NCBI GenBank assembly: GCA_028289455.1
Contig: JANQPN010000076.1
Coordinates: 1 to 64,000, forward strand
Reading direction: 5' to 3'
Length of the DNA: 64,000 bases
Source: Wenzhouxiangellaceae bacterium
GTDB lineage: Bacteria; Pseudomonadota; Gammaproteobacteria; Xanthomonadales; Wenzhouxiangellaceae
In this document: positions 36,201-44,423 of the stretch, piece by piece
How positions within the stretch are numbered: the first letter of the stretch is position 1
How the letters are laid out: each line of letters opens with the position of its first letter
Translations under genes and position numbers: made by a program
The notes under the pieces: generated by a model
Told to the model about the DNA's origin: nothing
Database searches by the model: none
The model's input: only the letters and a program-made list of their open reading frames with translations

Positions 36201-37649
36201 ATGTCACATATTGATATTAAATCCGCCCAACGCCCTGAAGCTGATGAAGTGCTGCAAAAAATTGCTGACTATGTCTGTGATTATGAAATCAGCAGCGATG
36301 AAGCTTTTTCTACCGCCAGATACTGCCTGATGGATAGCCTGGCCTGTGCAGCATTGGCCATGCGTTTTCCGGAATGCACCAAATTGCTGGGGCCACTGGT
36401 GCCGGGAGCAACGCTGACAGGTGGTGCACGTGTTCCGGGAACTGCCTATGAGCTGGATCCGGTACAGGCTGCATTCAATATTGGCGTGCTTATTCGCTAT
36501 CTGGATTTCAACGATACCTGGCTGGCAGCAGAGTGGGGGCATCCTTCAGATAACCTGGGCGCCATTCTGGCGGTTGCTGATTATGTTTCCCGGCAGAACC
36601 GTGCTCAGGGTAAAGCACCTTTAAGCATGCAGGATGTTCTGACAGCAGCCATCAAGGCGCATGAGATTCAGGGCGTGCTGGCACTGGAAAACAGCTATAA
36701 CCGTGTCGGCCTTGATCATGTATTGCTGGTGCGGGTGGCTTCAACTGCAGTGGTTACCCGTATGCTGGGTGGAAACCGGGATGATGTCATCAATGCTGTA
36801 TCAAATGCCTGGATAGACGGCGGTGCACTACGCACCTATCGTCATGCACCCAATACCGGTTCCCGCAAAAGCTGGGCGGCTGGTGATGCCTGCCGCCGGG
36901 CGGTAACCCTGGCATTGCTGGCAATGGGTGGCGAAATGGGCTACCCCTCAGCACTGTCGGCTAAAACCTGGGGTTTCTACGACGTGCTGTTCAAAGGCAA
37001 CGAATTCAAATTCCAGCGCGAATTCGGCAGCTATGTGATGGAACACGTTTTGTTCAAAATTTCCTTCCCGGCCGAATTTCATGCCCAGACAGCTGTTGAG
37101 TGTGCATTAAAACTGCACCCTCAGGTTAAAGACCGCCTGGATGACATTGACCGTATTGTCATTAAAACCCAGGAGGCTGGCGATCGAATCATCAATAAAA
37201 CCGGCCCGCTGGACAACTATGCCGATCGTGATCATTGCCTGCAGTACATGGTGGCCGCACCATTGATTTTCGGCGAGCTGACCGCAGCCAGTTATAACGA
37301 TGATGTGGCGGCTGACCCGCGTATTGATGCACTGCGTGACAAAATGCAGGTCAGTGAAAACGAAAGCTACACCACGGACTATTTTGATCCGGATAAGCGT
37401 GCCATCGGCAATGCCATTCAGATTTTCTTCAAAGATGGCAGTCATACTGAGGAAGTGGCTATCGATTATCCTATCGGACACCGCCGCCGCCGCGGTGAAG
37501 GTATTCCCGTATTGCTCAATAAATTCGATAATGCCATCAAACAGCATTATTCAGGCAGACAGGCCGGCGAAATTCATGCCGCATGTGATGACCAGCAACA
37601 GCTGGCGCAGATGTCTGCAGATGAGTTCATGGAGAAATTCAAACTCTGA
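36201..37649 (+). CDS. prpD: MmgE/PrpD-family protein, likely 2-methylcitrate dehydratase
   Basis: PrpD dehydrates 2-methylcitrate to 2-methyl-cis-aconitate in propionate breakdown. The 482-residue length fits. Visible hallmarks are [20 protein letters not shown] followed by [20 protein letters not shown], the [20 protein letters not shown] segment, and [18 protein letters not shown]. The C-terminal [20 protein letters not shown] is typical. No prpB, prpC or prpR occurs nearby in this window, so the pathway link is from family only. Upstream is the receptor terminator, so it likely has its own promoter in the 68-base gap after it. A hairpin follows at 37668-37690. Confidence 0.92.
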   Translation: MSHIDIKSAQRPEADEVLQKIADYVCDYEISSDEAFSTARYCLMDSLACAALAMRFPECTKLLGPLVPGATLTGGARVPGTAYELDPVQAAFNIGVLIRYLDFNDTWLAAEWGHPSDNLGAILAVADYVSRQNRAQGKAPLSMQDVLTAAIKAHEIQGVLALENSYNRVGLDHVLLVRVASTAVVTRMLGGNRDDVINAVSNAWIDGGALRTYRHAPNTGSRKSWAAGDACRRAVTLALLAMGGEMGYPSALSAKTWGFYDVLFKGNEFKFQREFGSYVMEHVLFKISFPAEFHAQTAVECALKLHPQVKDRLDDIDRIVIKTQEAGDRIINKTGPLDNYADRDHCLQYMVAAPLIFGELTAASYNDDVAADPRIDALRDKMQVSENESYTTDYFDPDKRAIGNAIQIFFKDGSHTEEVAIDYPIGHRRRRGEGIPVLLNKFDNAIKQHYSGRQAGEIHAACDDQQQLAQMSADEFMEKFKL

Positions 37650-37667
37650 ATCAGTAGTAATTAATAA

Positions 37668-37690
37668 GCCGGTGCCCCATGGGCGCCGGC
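37668..37690. other. Strong hairpin between prpD and glnA
   Basis: GCCGGTGCCC (37668-37677) pairs with GGGCGCCGGC (37681-37690), ten pairs with one G-U, and a CAT loop. It lies 18 bases after prpD. There is no T-tract on the plus strand (ACAATCAAG follows), so it is not a classic terminator; it may protect the mRNA end, pause or terminate with Rho. The 200 bases from here to glnA should hold the glnA promoter; I could not place a certain promoter. Confidence 0.7.
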
Positions 37691-37890
37691 ACAATCAAGT
37701 GCTTGAAACCCGGGTTTCGCTGCGAATACACCGGCAGCATTAAAATACCAGCGAAACAGTATGACAGTCTGGTAAAATACTGGCTGATTATCAGGCGTGA
37801 TAACGACATACATGACAACTATCGCTTTTCTTGGATAGACAGTCATCAGAGTATTTCTGGACCCACCATCTACAGGAACATGTATTCAGC

Positions 37891-39300
37891 ATGAGTAATG
37901 AAGCTATTTTGAAAAAGCTATCCGATGAGGATATCAGTTTTGTTGATTTGCGCTTTGCCGATACCCTTGGCAAGGAACACCACGTCACACTGCCTTCTCA
38001 CGCTGTCGATGAAGAACTTCTTGAAGAAGGTAAGATGTTTGACGGCTCCTCGATACCCGGCTGGAAAGGCATCAGCGAGTCCGACATGGTGTTAATGCCT
38101 GATACCGATACAGCTGTACTTGACCCATTTACTGAGCAGAACACGCTGATTTTGCGCTGTGATGTGCTCGAACCCAGCACCATGATGCCTTACTCGCGCT
38201 GTCCGCGGTCTCTGGCTAAGCGCGCGGAAGCCTATCTTCAGGCCAGTGGCGTCGGTGACGTAGCGTATTTCGGTCCGGAGCCCGAGTTCTTTGTATTTGA
38301 TTCGGTACGCTGGCAGGTGGATATGAGTGGATCGTCTTATGCGATTGATTCACTGGAGGCAGCCTGGAGTTCCAATCTTGATTATCCGGAAGGCAACAGT
38401 GGCCACAGGCCGGGCGTCAAAGGCGGCTATTTCCCGGTATCTCCGGTGGATTCACTCAGTGATTTGCGCGGAACGATGTGCAACATACTGGAAGCCGTCG
38501 GCGTTCCGGTGGAAGTACATCATCATGAAGTTGGTACCGCAGGGCAATGTGAAATCGGTACACGGTTCAACACGTTAACCCGTAAAGCCGACGAAATGAT
38601 GCTGTTTAAATATGTCGTACGTAACACAGCGCATCAATTCGGACATACCGCTACCTTTATGCCTAAGCCGGTCGTAGGTGATAACGGCAGCGGGATGCAT
38701 GTACATCAATCGATCGGTAAAGGCGGGCGAAACCTGTTTTCCGGCGAGGGTTATGGTGGTTTATCAGATACCGCACTGCATTACATAGGCGGAATCTTTA
38801 AGCACGCACATGCAATTAATGCTTTTGCCAATTCCACGACCAACAGTTATAAGCGGCTGGTGAAAGGATTTGAGGCACCGGTGGCATTGGCTTATTCAGC
38901 GCGTAACCGTTCAGCATCGTGCCGGATTCCATGGGTCAGCAACCCTAAGGCGCGGCGCATAGAAATCCGTTTTGGTGACGCGGTAGGCAGCAGTTATCTG
39001 ACTTTTGCAGTGATGCTGATGGCCGGTATAGACGGAATCCTGAATAAAATTGATCCGGGTTCTGCAATGGACAAGGACTTGTACGACCTGCCTCCCGAAG
39101 AAGAAAAAGGCATCCCTACAGTGGCCGGCAGCCTGGATGAAGCACTGGCAGCTCTGGATGCGGATCGTGATTTTCTGAAAGCCGGGGGTGTGTTTTCAGA
39201 TGACCTGATTGACGGGTACATTGAACTGAAAATGCAGGATGTTAACCGGATGAGGATGACCACACACCCGTTGGAATTTGAAATGTATTATTCATCTTGA
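37891..39300 (+). CDS. glnA: Glutamine synthetase type I
   Basis: GlnA makes glutamine from glutamate, ammonia and ATP. The 469-residue protein starts at ATG 37891 ([20 protein letters not shown]); an earlier in-frame start at 37831 would give an odd leader. Motifs include [34 protein letters not shown] with active-site residues, the [14 protein letters not shown] segment and [11 protein letters not shown]. Tyr398 in [11 protein letters not shown] is the adenylylation target, so activity should be adjusted by adenylyltransferase/PII. In many relatives, glnA is followed by a DUF4124 gene and ntrBC. DUF4124 is here but ntrBC is not; the window's NtrY/NtrX pair is elsewhere. Confidence 0.98.
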   Translation: MSNEAILKKLSDEDISFVDLRFADTLGKEHHVTLPSHAVDEELLEEGKMFDGSSIPGWKGISESDMVLMPDTDTAVLDPFTEQNTLILRCDVLEPSTMMPYSRCPRSLAKRAEAYLQASGVGDVAYFGPEPEFFVFDSVRWQVDMSGSSYAIDSLEAAWSSNLDYPEGNSGHRPGVKGGYFPVSPVDSLSDLRGTMCNILEAVGVPVEVHHHEVGTAGQCEIGTRFNTLTRKADEMMLFKYVVRNTAHQFGHTATFMPKPVVGDNGSGMHVHQSIGKGGRNLFSGEGYGGLSDTALHYIGGIFKHAHAINAFANSTTNSYKRLVKGFEAPVALAYSARNRSASCRIPWVSNPKARRIEIRFGDAVGSSYLTFAVMLMAGIDGILNKIDPGSAMDKDLYDLPPEEEKGIPTVAGSLDEALAALDADRDFLKAGGVFSDDLIDGYIELKMQDVNRMRMTTHPLEFEMYYSS

Positions 39301-39400
39301 ATTCACAATGCATTGGTATTGTCGAAATAACACTTAGACAATAAATCAGTATGTTGACAGGTTAGTTTTCCGATGCAGCATGCTTGATATGGAGCAAAAC

Positions 39401-39970
39401 ATGAATGTGACCAACCGAAAAACCAGTTTCAGGCAGCATGCGCTGTGGTTATCGGCACTGCTGTTTTGTTTCAGTGTAATGGCTTTTATAACGGTTGCAG
39501 GCGCCACTGAGATATATAAGTCATATGATGAAAACGGCAATATCGTTTACTCAGACCAGCCACCGGAGCCTGATGCAGAGCCATTGGTATTACCAGAGCC
39601 GAACATCATCTCTTCCAGCGTACCGGTGAATCCTTCACCGCCATCAAATAGCAACGCTGGTTTTAATGCACCACAACGCGTCCTGGAAATGTTAAGGCCG
39701 GTCGAAGAAGAAACCTTCTGGGGTACCGCCCAGGCCCTTGAGGTCAGTTTTGATGTACAGCCGGACTTGGCTCCGCAAATGCGTATTGCTATATATGTTG
39801 ATGATCAGCGGGTTGCGCTGATCAGCTCCACAAACACCACTATTACCGATATCGATCGAGGTACTCACAGCGTACGTGCAGAGTTACTGGATAGCCGTGG
39901 GAATGTGCTTACCGCGACCGAACCGCGCACATTTTTCATGAAACAGCATTCAGCCAACTTCAATAACTAG
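39401..39970 (+). CDS. DUF4124-containing exported protein
   Basis: This 189-residue protein starts at ATG 39401, which has GGAG six bases upstream at 39391-39394; two earlier in-frame ATGs (39380 and 39389) lack this. The signal segment is at residues about 12-37 (ALWLSALLFCFSVMAFITVA). The DUF4124 domain follows: TEIYKSYDENGNIVYSDQPP. A Pro/Ser-rich linker follows, then a beta-rich C-terminal half with EVSFDVQPDLAPQMRIAIYV and GTHSVRAELLD. Proteins of this type commonly sit behind glnA in gammaproteobacteria, but no precise role is known to me. It is 100 bases after glnA. Confidence 0.88.
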   Translation: MNVTNRKTSFRQHALWLSALLFCFSVMAFITVAGATEIYKSYDENGNIVYSDQPPEPDAEPLVLPEPNIISSSVPVNPSPPSNSNAGFNAPQRVLEMLRPVEEETFWGTAQALEVSFDVQPDLAPQMRIAIYVDDQRVALISSTNTTITDIDRGTHSVRAELLDSRGNVLTATEPRTFFMKQHSANFNN

Positions 39971-40045
39971 ATCATAGCTATTTAGATACTGCCTACTGCC
40001 CGAGTGGCAATGGCCAGGGTAAGTCTCTGGTGTCTATAGACAGGT

Positions 40046-40918
40046 TTATGATTCGCAGGGTTGAATTTCAATCTGCACTGTTGGGTGAGCTATCTTAAAT
40101 TGCTCTGACAGTGTCCTGCTGACGGCAATCCGAATCTGATCCATTCTTCCGGGGTCAGCCACCACATGCACAGTCGCCAGTCGCTTCTCAGCAGTTAAGG
40201 CCCAAACATGCAGGTGATGCACGTTGGTCACGCCTTCAATTGACTCCAGGGTCTCAATTATCTGCTCGTGAGATGTGTTGTCAGGGGTACCTTCAAGAAG
40301 AATGTGAGCAGATTGACGGATTACGGCATAGCCGGCCCGCAATACCAATAACGCTACAATAACCGACAGTAAAGGGTCGGCCGTCAGCCAGCCGGTGGTC
40401 AGGATGATCATGGCTGCGGTGATAGCTGCAACTGAGCCAAGCAGATCACCCAGCACATGCAGTGCGGCTGCTTTTATATTGAGATTTTCCTGTTCACCAC
40501 TGGTGAGAATATAAAACACAATGATATTAATCAGCAGGCCGGCCACTGCTACCGCCAGCATCGGGCCGGCGAGTATTTCTACCGGTTCAAAAAAGCGTTC
40601 TATAGCTTCATAGCAAATCCACACACCAATACCCACCAGAGTCAGTCCGTTGACGAAAGCAGCAAGAATCTGCAGGCGGTCATAGCCGAAACTGCGTTTG
40701 TCATCAGCCGGTTTATAGCTGATGCGAAAAGCTATAAGCGCCAGCAGGAGGGCGCCGAAATCACTCAGCATGTGCCCGGCGTCGGCGAATAACGCCAGGG
40801 AACCTGAGAGCATTGCGCCGGCAACTTCAATCAGCATAAACAGGCCGGTAATCAGCATGGCCCAAAACAGACGCCGCTCGTTACCGTGTGTTGAGTTGTG
40901 ATGATGATGGTGGTGCAT
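40046..40918 (-). CDS. Cation diffusion facilitator with natural N-terminal His tail
   Basis: This 290-residue inner-membrane protein exports zinc or similar divalent metals by exchange with protons. It has six helices between residues 17 and 210 and the paired metal-site motifs ADAGHMLSDFGALL (His-x3-Asp, helix 2) and AAALHVLGDLLGSVAA (His-x3-Asp, helix 5), the ZitB/CzcD zinc-transport pattern. The N-terminus reads MHHHHHHNSTHG, six consecutive His plus one more, a likely metal sensor or collector. The C-terminal domain (VTNVHHLHVWALTAEKRLAT) matches the CDF cytoplasmic zinc-binding domain. The stop is ten bases after the ArsR gene, so the two form an operon for metal resistance. Confidence 0.94.
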   Translation of the reverse strand: MHHHHHHNSTHGNERRLFWAMLITGLFMLIEVAGAMLSGSLALFADAGHMLSDFGALLLALIAFRISYKPADDKRSFGYDRLQILAAFVNGLTLVGIGVWICYEAIERFFEPVEILAGPMLAVAVAGLLINIIVFYILTSGEQENLNIKAAALHVLGDLLGSVAAITAAMIILTTGWLTADPLLSVIVALLVLRAGYAVIRQSAHILLEGTPDNTSHEQIIETLESIEGVTNVHHLHVWALTAEKRLATVHVVADPGRMDQIRIAVSRTLSEQFKIAHPTVQIEIQPCES

Positions 40919-40928
40919 TCAGTTGGAC

Positions 40929-41228
40929 TTATTCGTTGGCGTGTATAACAGCATCTCTGATGATGTGCACTACATGCTGATCGCTGACCTGATAAAAAAT
41001 ATGTCTGCCTCGCCGGTTTGCGATCACCAGCTTGGTTTGACGTAATACGCGCAGTTGGTGTGAGACGGTGCTTTGATCCATGTTTAATTGATCGGCCAGA
41101 TCATTGACGGACTTCTCTCCTTGTTCCGCCAGCAGCCATATGATTTGCAATCGCACCGGATATGCGAGTGCGGAAAGCAGTTCGGCAGCTGCTGAAAGCT
41201 CCTCATGAGTGATGGTTATCCGCGTCAA
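40929..41228 (-). CDS. ArsR/SmtB-family repressor, CzrA-type zinc site
   Basis: This 99-residue winged-helix protein has the ArsR core ALAYPVRLQIIWLLAEQGEK, the recognition helix SVNDLADQLNMDQSTVSHQL and the wing NRRGRHIFYQV. The C-terminal helix reads DQHVVHIIRDAVIHANE, with D83, H85, H96 and E99 spaced as in the alpha-5 zinc site of CzrA/SmtB (D-x-H-x10-H-x2-H/E). Zinc or cobalt should therefore release it from DNA. No alpha-3N Cys cluster is present. A palindrome matching ArsR operators lies at 41271-41292, 43 bases upstream of the start, so it probably represses itself and the zinc exporter downstream. Confidence 0.93.
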   Translation of the reverse strand: MTRITITHEELSAAAELLSALAYPVRLQIIWLLAEQGEKSVNDLADQLNMDQSTVSHQLRVLRQTKLVIANRRGRHIFYQVSDQHVVHIIRDAVIHANE

Positions 41229-41270
41229 TTTTATTCAGTAATGCTGTGTATCAATTCAGTATGATTATTT

Positions 41271-41292
41271 TATATGAAAATATGTTCATATA
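41271..41292 (-). promoter_or_regulatory. Probable ArsR/CzrA-type operator
   Basis: A perfect interrupted palindrome TATATGAA (41271-41278), six bases, TTCATATA (41285-41292), the form bound by ArsR/SmtB repressors (12-2-12 type with ATATGAA/TTCATAT halves). Another half-like ATTCATAC follows at about 41299-41306. It lies between dtd and the arsR gene and is AT-rich, as expected of the promoter region of the minus-strand arsR-CDF operon. Confidence 0.75.
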
Positions 41293-41308
41293 TCAATATA
41301 TTCATACA

Positions 41309-41764
41309 TTATTTGTTGTTAGTACTTTGCAGCCAGAAAGTGACGGGTCCATCGTTGATCAGACTTACCTGCATGTCCGCACCGAACCGGCCACATCCGA
41401 TTTTCGGATACTGCGACTTGAGTTGTTCGCTGAATTGTTGAAATAAGCGCAACCCTTCAGCGGGGGCGGCAGCATAGGAAAAACCCGGCCTGTTGCCACG
41501 GCTGGTATCCGCAGCCAGCGTAAATTGAGGTACCAGCAGCAGTTCACCCTGTATTGCCTGGATGCTTAGGTTCATCTTGCCATTATCGTCAGAGAAAATT
41601 CGATAGTTGAGCAATCGCTCGCCAAGGCGACTGAGTTCAGCATCACCGTCGCCGCGTTCAAAACCCACCAGTGCTAATATTCCCCGACCAATTTGTGCAA
41701 TAGTACTGCCGGAAACACTGACATCTGCGCGGCTGACACGTTGAAGCAATAAAATCATAATCAA
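41309..41764 (-). CDS. dtd: D-aminoacyl-tRNA deacylase
   Basis: Dtd removes D-amino acids (and glycine from wrong tRNA) attached to tRNA. The 151-residue length is normal. Motifs: MIMILLLQRVSRADVSVSGS near the start, VPQFTLAADTSRGNRPGFS and the conserved NDGPVTFWLQS near the end, which corresponds to the cross-subunit NxPxP-type active-site loop (here NDGPV). The gene is on the minus strand and its stop end lies 80 bases from the arsR start across the metal operator. Its start lies 20 bases from the divergent lpxL homologue. Confidence 0.96.
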   Translation of the reverse strand: MIMILLLQRVSRADVSVSGSTIAQIGRGILALVGFERGDGDAELSRLGERLLNYRIFSDDNGKMNLSIQAIQGELLLVPQFTLAADTSRGNRPGFSYAAAPAEGLRLFQQFSEQLKSQYPKIGCGRFGADMQVSLINDGPVTFWLQSTNNK

Positions 41765-41784
41765 GCAAAAATCGAATTAGGCAT

Positions 41785-42642
41785 GTGAGAAAAATAAATT
41801 ATCTGATCTGGTTAGGCAAACTGACGGCTATATTGCCAACGACCGTTAGACTGCTGCTGGCTCGCCTGCTGGCAGCTTTGCTGATGCGGTTGCCTAACCG
41901 GCGTCGAGATCGTGCCGCTGCCAATATCAGCAGGTGCCTGCCGGCAATAGATCAACAGCGTCAGCAGCAGATTCTGCAGGAACATCTGCTGCATCGAACG
42001 CGCTCGCTGTTGGAAAGTGCCATGTTATGGCATAAACCGGCAGCTGAACTATTGAAACTTGTGACAACAATAGAAGGGGAGCAAGTTCTGCAGACAGCAC
42101 AGGCCAGGGGCCGTGGAGTAATCGTAGCAGTGCCGCATTTCGGGCAATGGGAGTTGGTTGGGTTGTACCTGAGTGCGGTGCTGAACAACACGGCAATGTT
42201 GTACAAACCACTTGCCGACCCACAGGCAGATGCTCGCTTGCGTTATTACCGTGAACGCACCGGCGGTAATGCAGTCCCGGCCTCTGCAACAGGTATCAAG
42301 TACCTGTTGAAAATTTTACAGAGCGGCGGTTATGTCGGCATTCTGCCTGATCAGCGCCCAAAATCAGGACAGGGCCGTATTGCACAGTTTTTTGGTCATC
42401 CGGCACAAACCATGACCTTACTGACCCGCATTGTACGTAAGACAAACTGCAGTGTTGTATTCGCAGGTTGTGAACGATTAACTAATGGGCATAGTTTTAA
42501 ACTCAAGTTTATGCCGGCACCATTCGGTATAGATGCAGATGATGACGCAGTTGCATTGTCAGCATTGAATGAAGGAGTCGAGCAATGCGCACACTGGAAT
42601 CTGGCGCAATATCAGTGGTCATACAATCGTTTTGGAGGTTGA
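41785..42642 (+). CDS. LpxL/LpxM-like lipid acyltransferase
   Basis: This 285-residue protein matches the lipid A late acyltransferase family, inner-membrane enzymes that acylate lipid A or related lipids from acyl-ACP. The N-terminal region (TVRLLLARLLAALLMRLPNR) is the membrane-attached helix. The catalytic HX4E is intact: AVPHFGQWELVGLYL with H118 and E123. GYVGILPDQRPKSGQGRIAQ is the second conserved block. The start is GTG 41785. It is divergent from dtd and convergent with the TPR gene (six bases between). It contrasts with the altered relative at 17435-18331. Confidence 0.9.
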   Translation: MRKINYLIWLGKLTAILPTTVRLLLARLLAALLMRLPNRRRDRAAANISRCLPAIDQQRQQQILQEHLLHRTRSLLESAMLWHKPAAELLKLVTTIEGEQVLQTAQARGRGVIVAVPHFGQWELVGLYLSAVLNNTAMLYKPLADPQADARLRYYRERTGGNAVPASATGIKYLLKILQSGGYVGILPDQRPKSGQGRIAQFFGHPAQTMTLLTRIVRKTNCSVVFAGCERLTNGHSFKLKFMPAPFGIDADDDAVALSALNEGVEQCAHWNLAQYQWSYNRFGG

Positions 42643-42647
42643 TCGGT

Positions 42648-42962
42648 TTACAGCTTTTTATTCAATCGGCGCAGAAACACCAGCATTTCTTTTTCGCTTT
42701 GCTTGTCACCATTTGATCTGGCGGCGTCAATGCCCTTTTCAAAAGCTTTACGGGCTTCTTCGATATCGGCATTCTCTGCCAAATATTTACCCAGCAGTTT
42801 CCAGGCGGCACTATAGCCGGGTTGTAGAATAACCGCCTGCTTGAGGTGGTCAATGGCGCTGTTGATTTGCTCCTCGTCATACAGTCGACGGGCCAGGGTC
42901 AGGCGCAGCATGGCATTATCACGCGGACCCCCGACCAACTGCTGCAACGCCGCAGTATCCAT
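42648..42962 (-). CDS. Small TPR-repeat protein
   Basis: This 104-residue protein has one or two tetratricopeptide units: LRLTLARRLYDEEQINSAID (about residues 18-37), then HLKQAVILQPGYSAAWKLLG and ENADIEEARKAFEKGIDAAR, all with the W/L-G-Y-A-F spacing of TPRs. It is a likely cytoplasmic protein-interaction module. The start ATG overlaps the TrkH stop by one base (TGATG), so it is translated together with the potassium uptake genes. It has no known role in Trk function as far as I know. Confidence 0.85.
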   Translation of the reverse strand: MDTAALQQLVGGPRDNAMLRLTLARRLYDEEQINSAIDHLKQAVILQPGYSAAWKLLGKYLAENADIEEARKAFEKGIDAARSNGDKQSEKEMLVFLRRLNKKL

Positions 42963-44413
42963 CAGTCTCTCCAGAAACCGGGAGTGAACAGTACCAGCAG
43001 CGTGAATAGCTCCAGACGACCCAGCAGCATGGCAAAAGTCAGCAGCAGTTTGGGAAAGGCATCCAGATTGCCATAATGCGGCCCGACTTCACCCAGGCCA
43101 GGGCCCAGATTGGTCAAGCAGGCTATGGTTGCAGAAAAGGCGGTGAGCAGATCAAGGCCGCTGGCATGCAACAGCATTCCGATACCCAGAATGCAGGCAG
43201 CATACAAAAAGAAAAAGGCCCATACAGCACTGATGACATTATCGGAGACCGCCCGATCACCCAGCTTAATTGGTAATACGGCATTAGGATGCACCAGCCG
43301 CCTGATTTCTCGGACCATCTGTTTATACAGCAGCATGATCCGGATAACTTTCATCCCGCCACCGGTGGATCCGGCACAGCCGCCGATAATGCACAAAATC
43401 AGAAACAATGTAGGTAAGTAACCGGGCCATAGGTAAAAGCTGTCGATGGTGTAACCGGTTGTGGTTAAGCTGGAAATGGTTTGAAAGGCGCCCAATCGCA
43501 ATGCATGGCCGATATCCTGGGTAACATCAAGGCGAAGAATTTCAAATGTCGCCAGCAAAATAAAAAATGCCAGCAGGCCTAAGAACGTACGCAGCTCGGA
43601 ATCCTGGAAGTATCCCTGAGTACTGGCATTTCGCCAGGCCAGAAAGTGCAGGGCGAAATTCATTCCGGCGATCACCATAAACAGCATGGCAACCATTTCT
43701 ATCAATGGATTTGCAAAGTGCGCCAGACTGCTGTCGTAATTGGAAAAACCGCCAATGGGAACGGTAGTGAAAGCATGGGTGACTGCGTCGAATAACTGCA
43801 TGCCGGCCAGCCAGTAGGCCATTGCACAGGCAGCAGTCAGTACCAGATATATCAGCCACAGTGCTTTGGCTGTTTCAGTAATCCGGGGAGTTAATTTTGA
43901 ATCTTTCATTGGGCCCGGCGTTTCTGCACGGAAAAGCTGCATACCGCCGATACGCAGCATCGGCAAAATAGCGACAGCCAAAACGATAATTCCGATACCA
44001 CCAAGCCACTGCAGCTGGGCTCTATGGTAAAGCAGTCCGCGAGGCATATGGTCAAGCCCGGTCAATACTGTTGCACCGGTTGTTGTTAATGCCGACATGG
44101 CTTCGAATAAACCGTCCACCAGGCCGATATGCGGCTGTTTGGCCAGCCACAGTGGAATCGCGCCGCCTATACCTACCGTCAGCCAGGCCAGCACCACTAC
44201 CAGGAATCCATCCCGCACGCGCAGCTCTGTACTGCCTGATCGAACCGGCAGAAATAACAGCAGACCAAGCAATATTTCGCCGCAGGCGCTGATCAGGAGA
44301 GGTTCGAAGCTGGCATCATTAAAGTACAAAGCCACCAGCAAAGGTGGGATTTGACTGATCCCGGTCAGTGTCAATAACAGACCGAACATTCGTTGAAATG
44401 TAGCAGCTTTCAT
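42962..44413 (-). CDS. trkH: Trk potassium uptake channel subunit
   Basis: TrkH is the inner-membrane K+ channel subunit, gated by TrkA with ADP/ATP or NAD. The 483-residue length and many helices are typical. Family segments: EAMSALTTTGATVLTGLDHM (first pore-loop), IPIGGFSNYDSS-type loop (VPIGGFSNYD), the third SSLTTTGYTIDSFYLWPGYL and CIIGGCAGSTGGGMKVIRIM. These provide the four pore loops. It is downstream of TrkA by ten bases, and the TPR gene overlaps its stop. The set trkA-trkH behind ntrX is common in gammaproteobacteria. Confidence 0.97.
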   Translation of the reverse strand: MKAATFQRMFGLLLTLTGISQIPPLLVALYFNDASFEPLLISACGEILLGLLLFLPVRSGSTELRVRDGFLVVVLAWLTVGIGGAIPLWLAKQPHIGLVDGLFEAMSALTTTGATVLTGLDHMPRGLLYHRAQLQWLGGIGIIVLAVAILPMLRIGGMQLFRAETPGPMKDSKLTPRITETAKALWLIYLVLTAACAMAYWLAGMQLFDAVTHAFTTVPIGGFSNYDSSLAHFANPLIEMVAMLFMVIAGMNFALHFLAWRNASTQGYFQDSELRTFLGLLAFFILLATFEILRLDVTQDIGHALRLGAFQTISSLTTTGYTIDSFYLWPGYLPTLFLILCIIGGCAGSTGGGMKVIRIMLLYKQMVREIRRLVHPNAVLPIKLGDRAVSDNVISAVWAFFFLYAACILGIGMLLHASGLDLLTAFSATIACLTNLGPGLGEVGPHYGNLDAFPKLLLTFAMLLGRLELFTLLVLFTPGFWRD

Positions 44414-44423
44414 AACAGCTCAG

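Noticed and set aside
37688..37705. Sigma-54 promoter before glnA
   Set aside because: The GG to GC distance is 11 bases and not 10, and the -12 element is weak, so I do not call it.
37831..37890. Extended start of glnA
   Set aside because: The standard family start [10 protein letters not shown] is at 37891; the leader residues match nothing.
40877..40918. Hexahistidine at the start of the CDF gene as vector contamination
   Set aside because: The frame continues into a normal CDF protein in a natural ArsR operon, and the tail goes on as NSTHGNERR, which fits no common tag linker I know.
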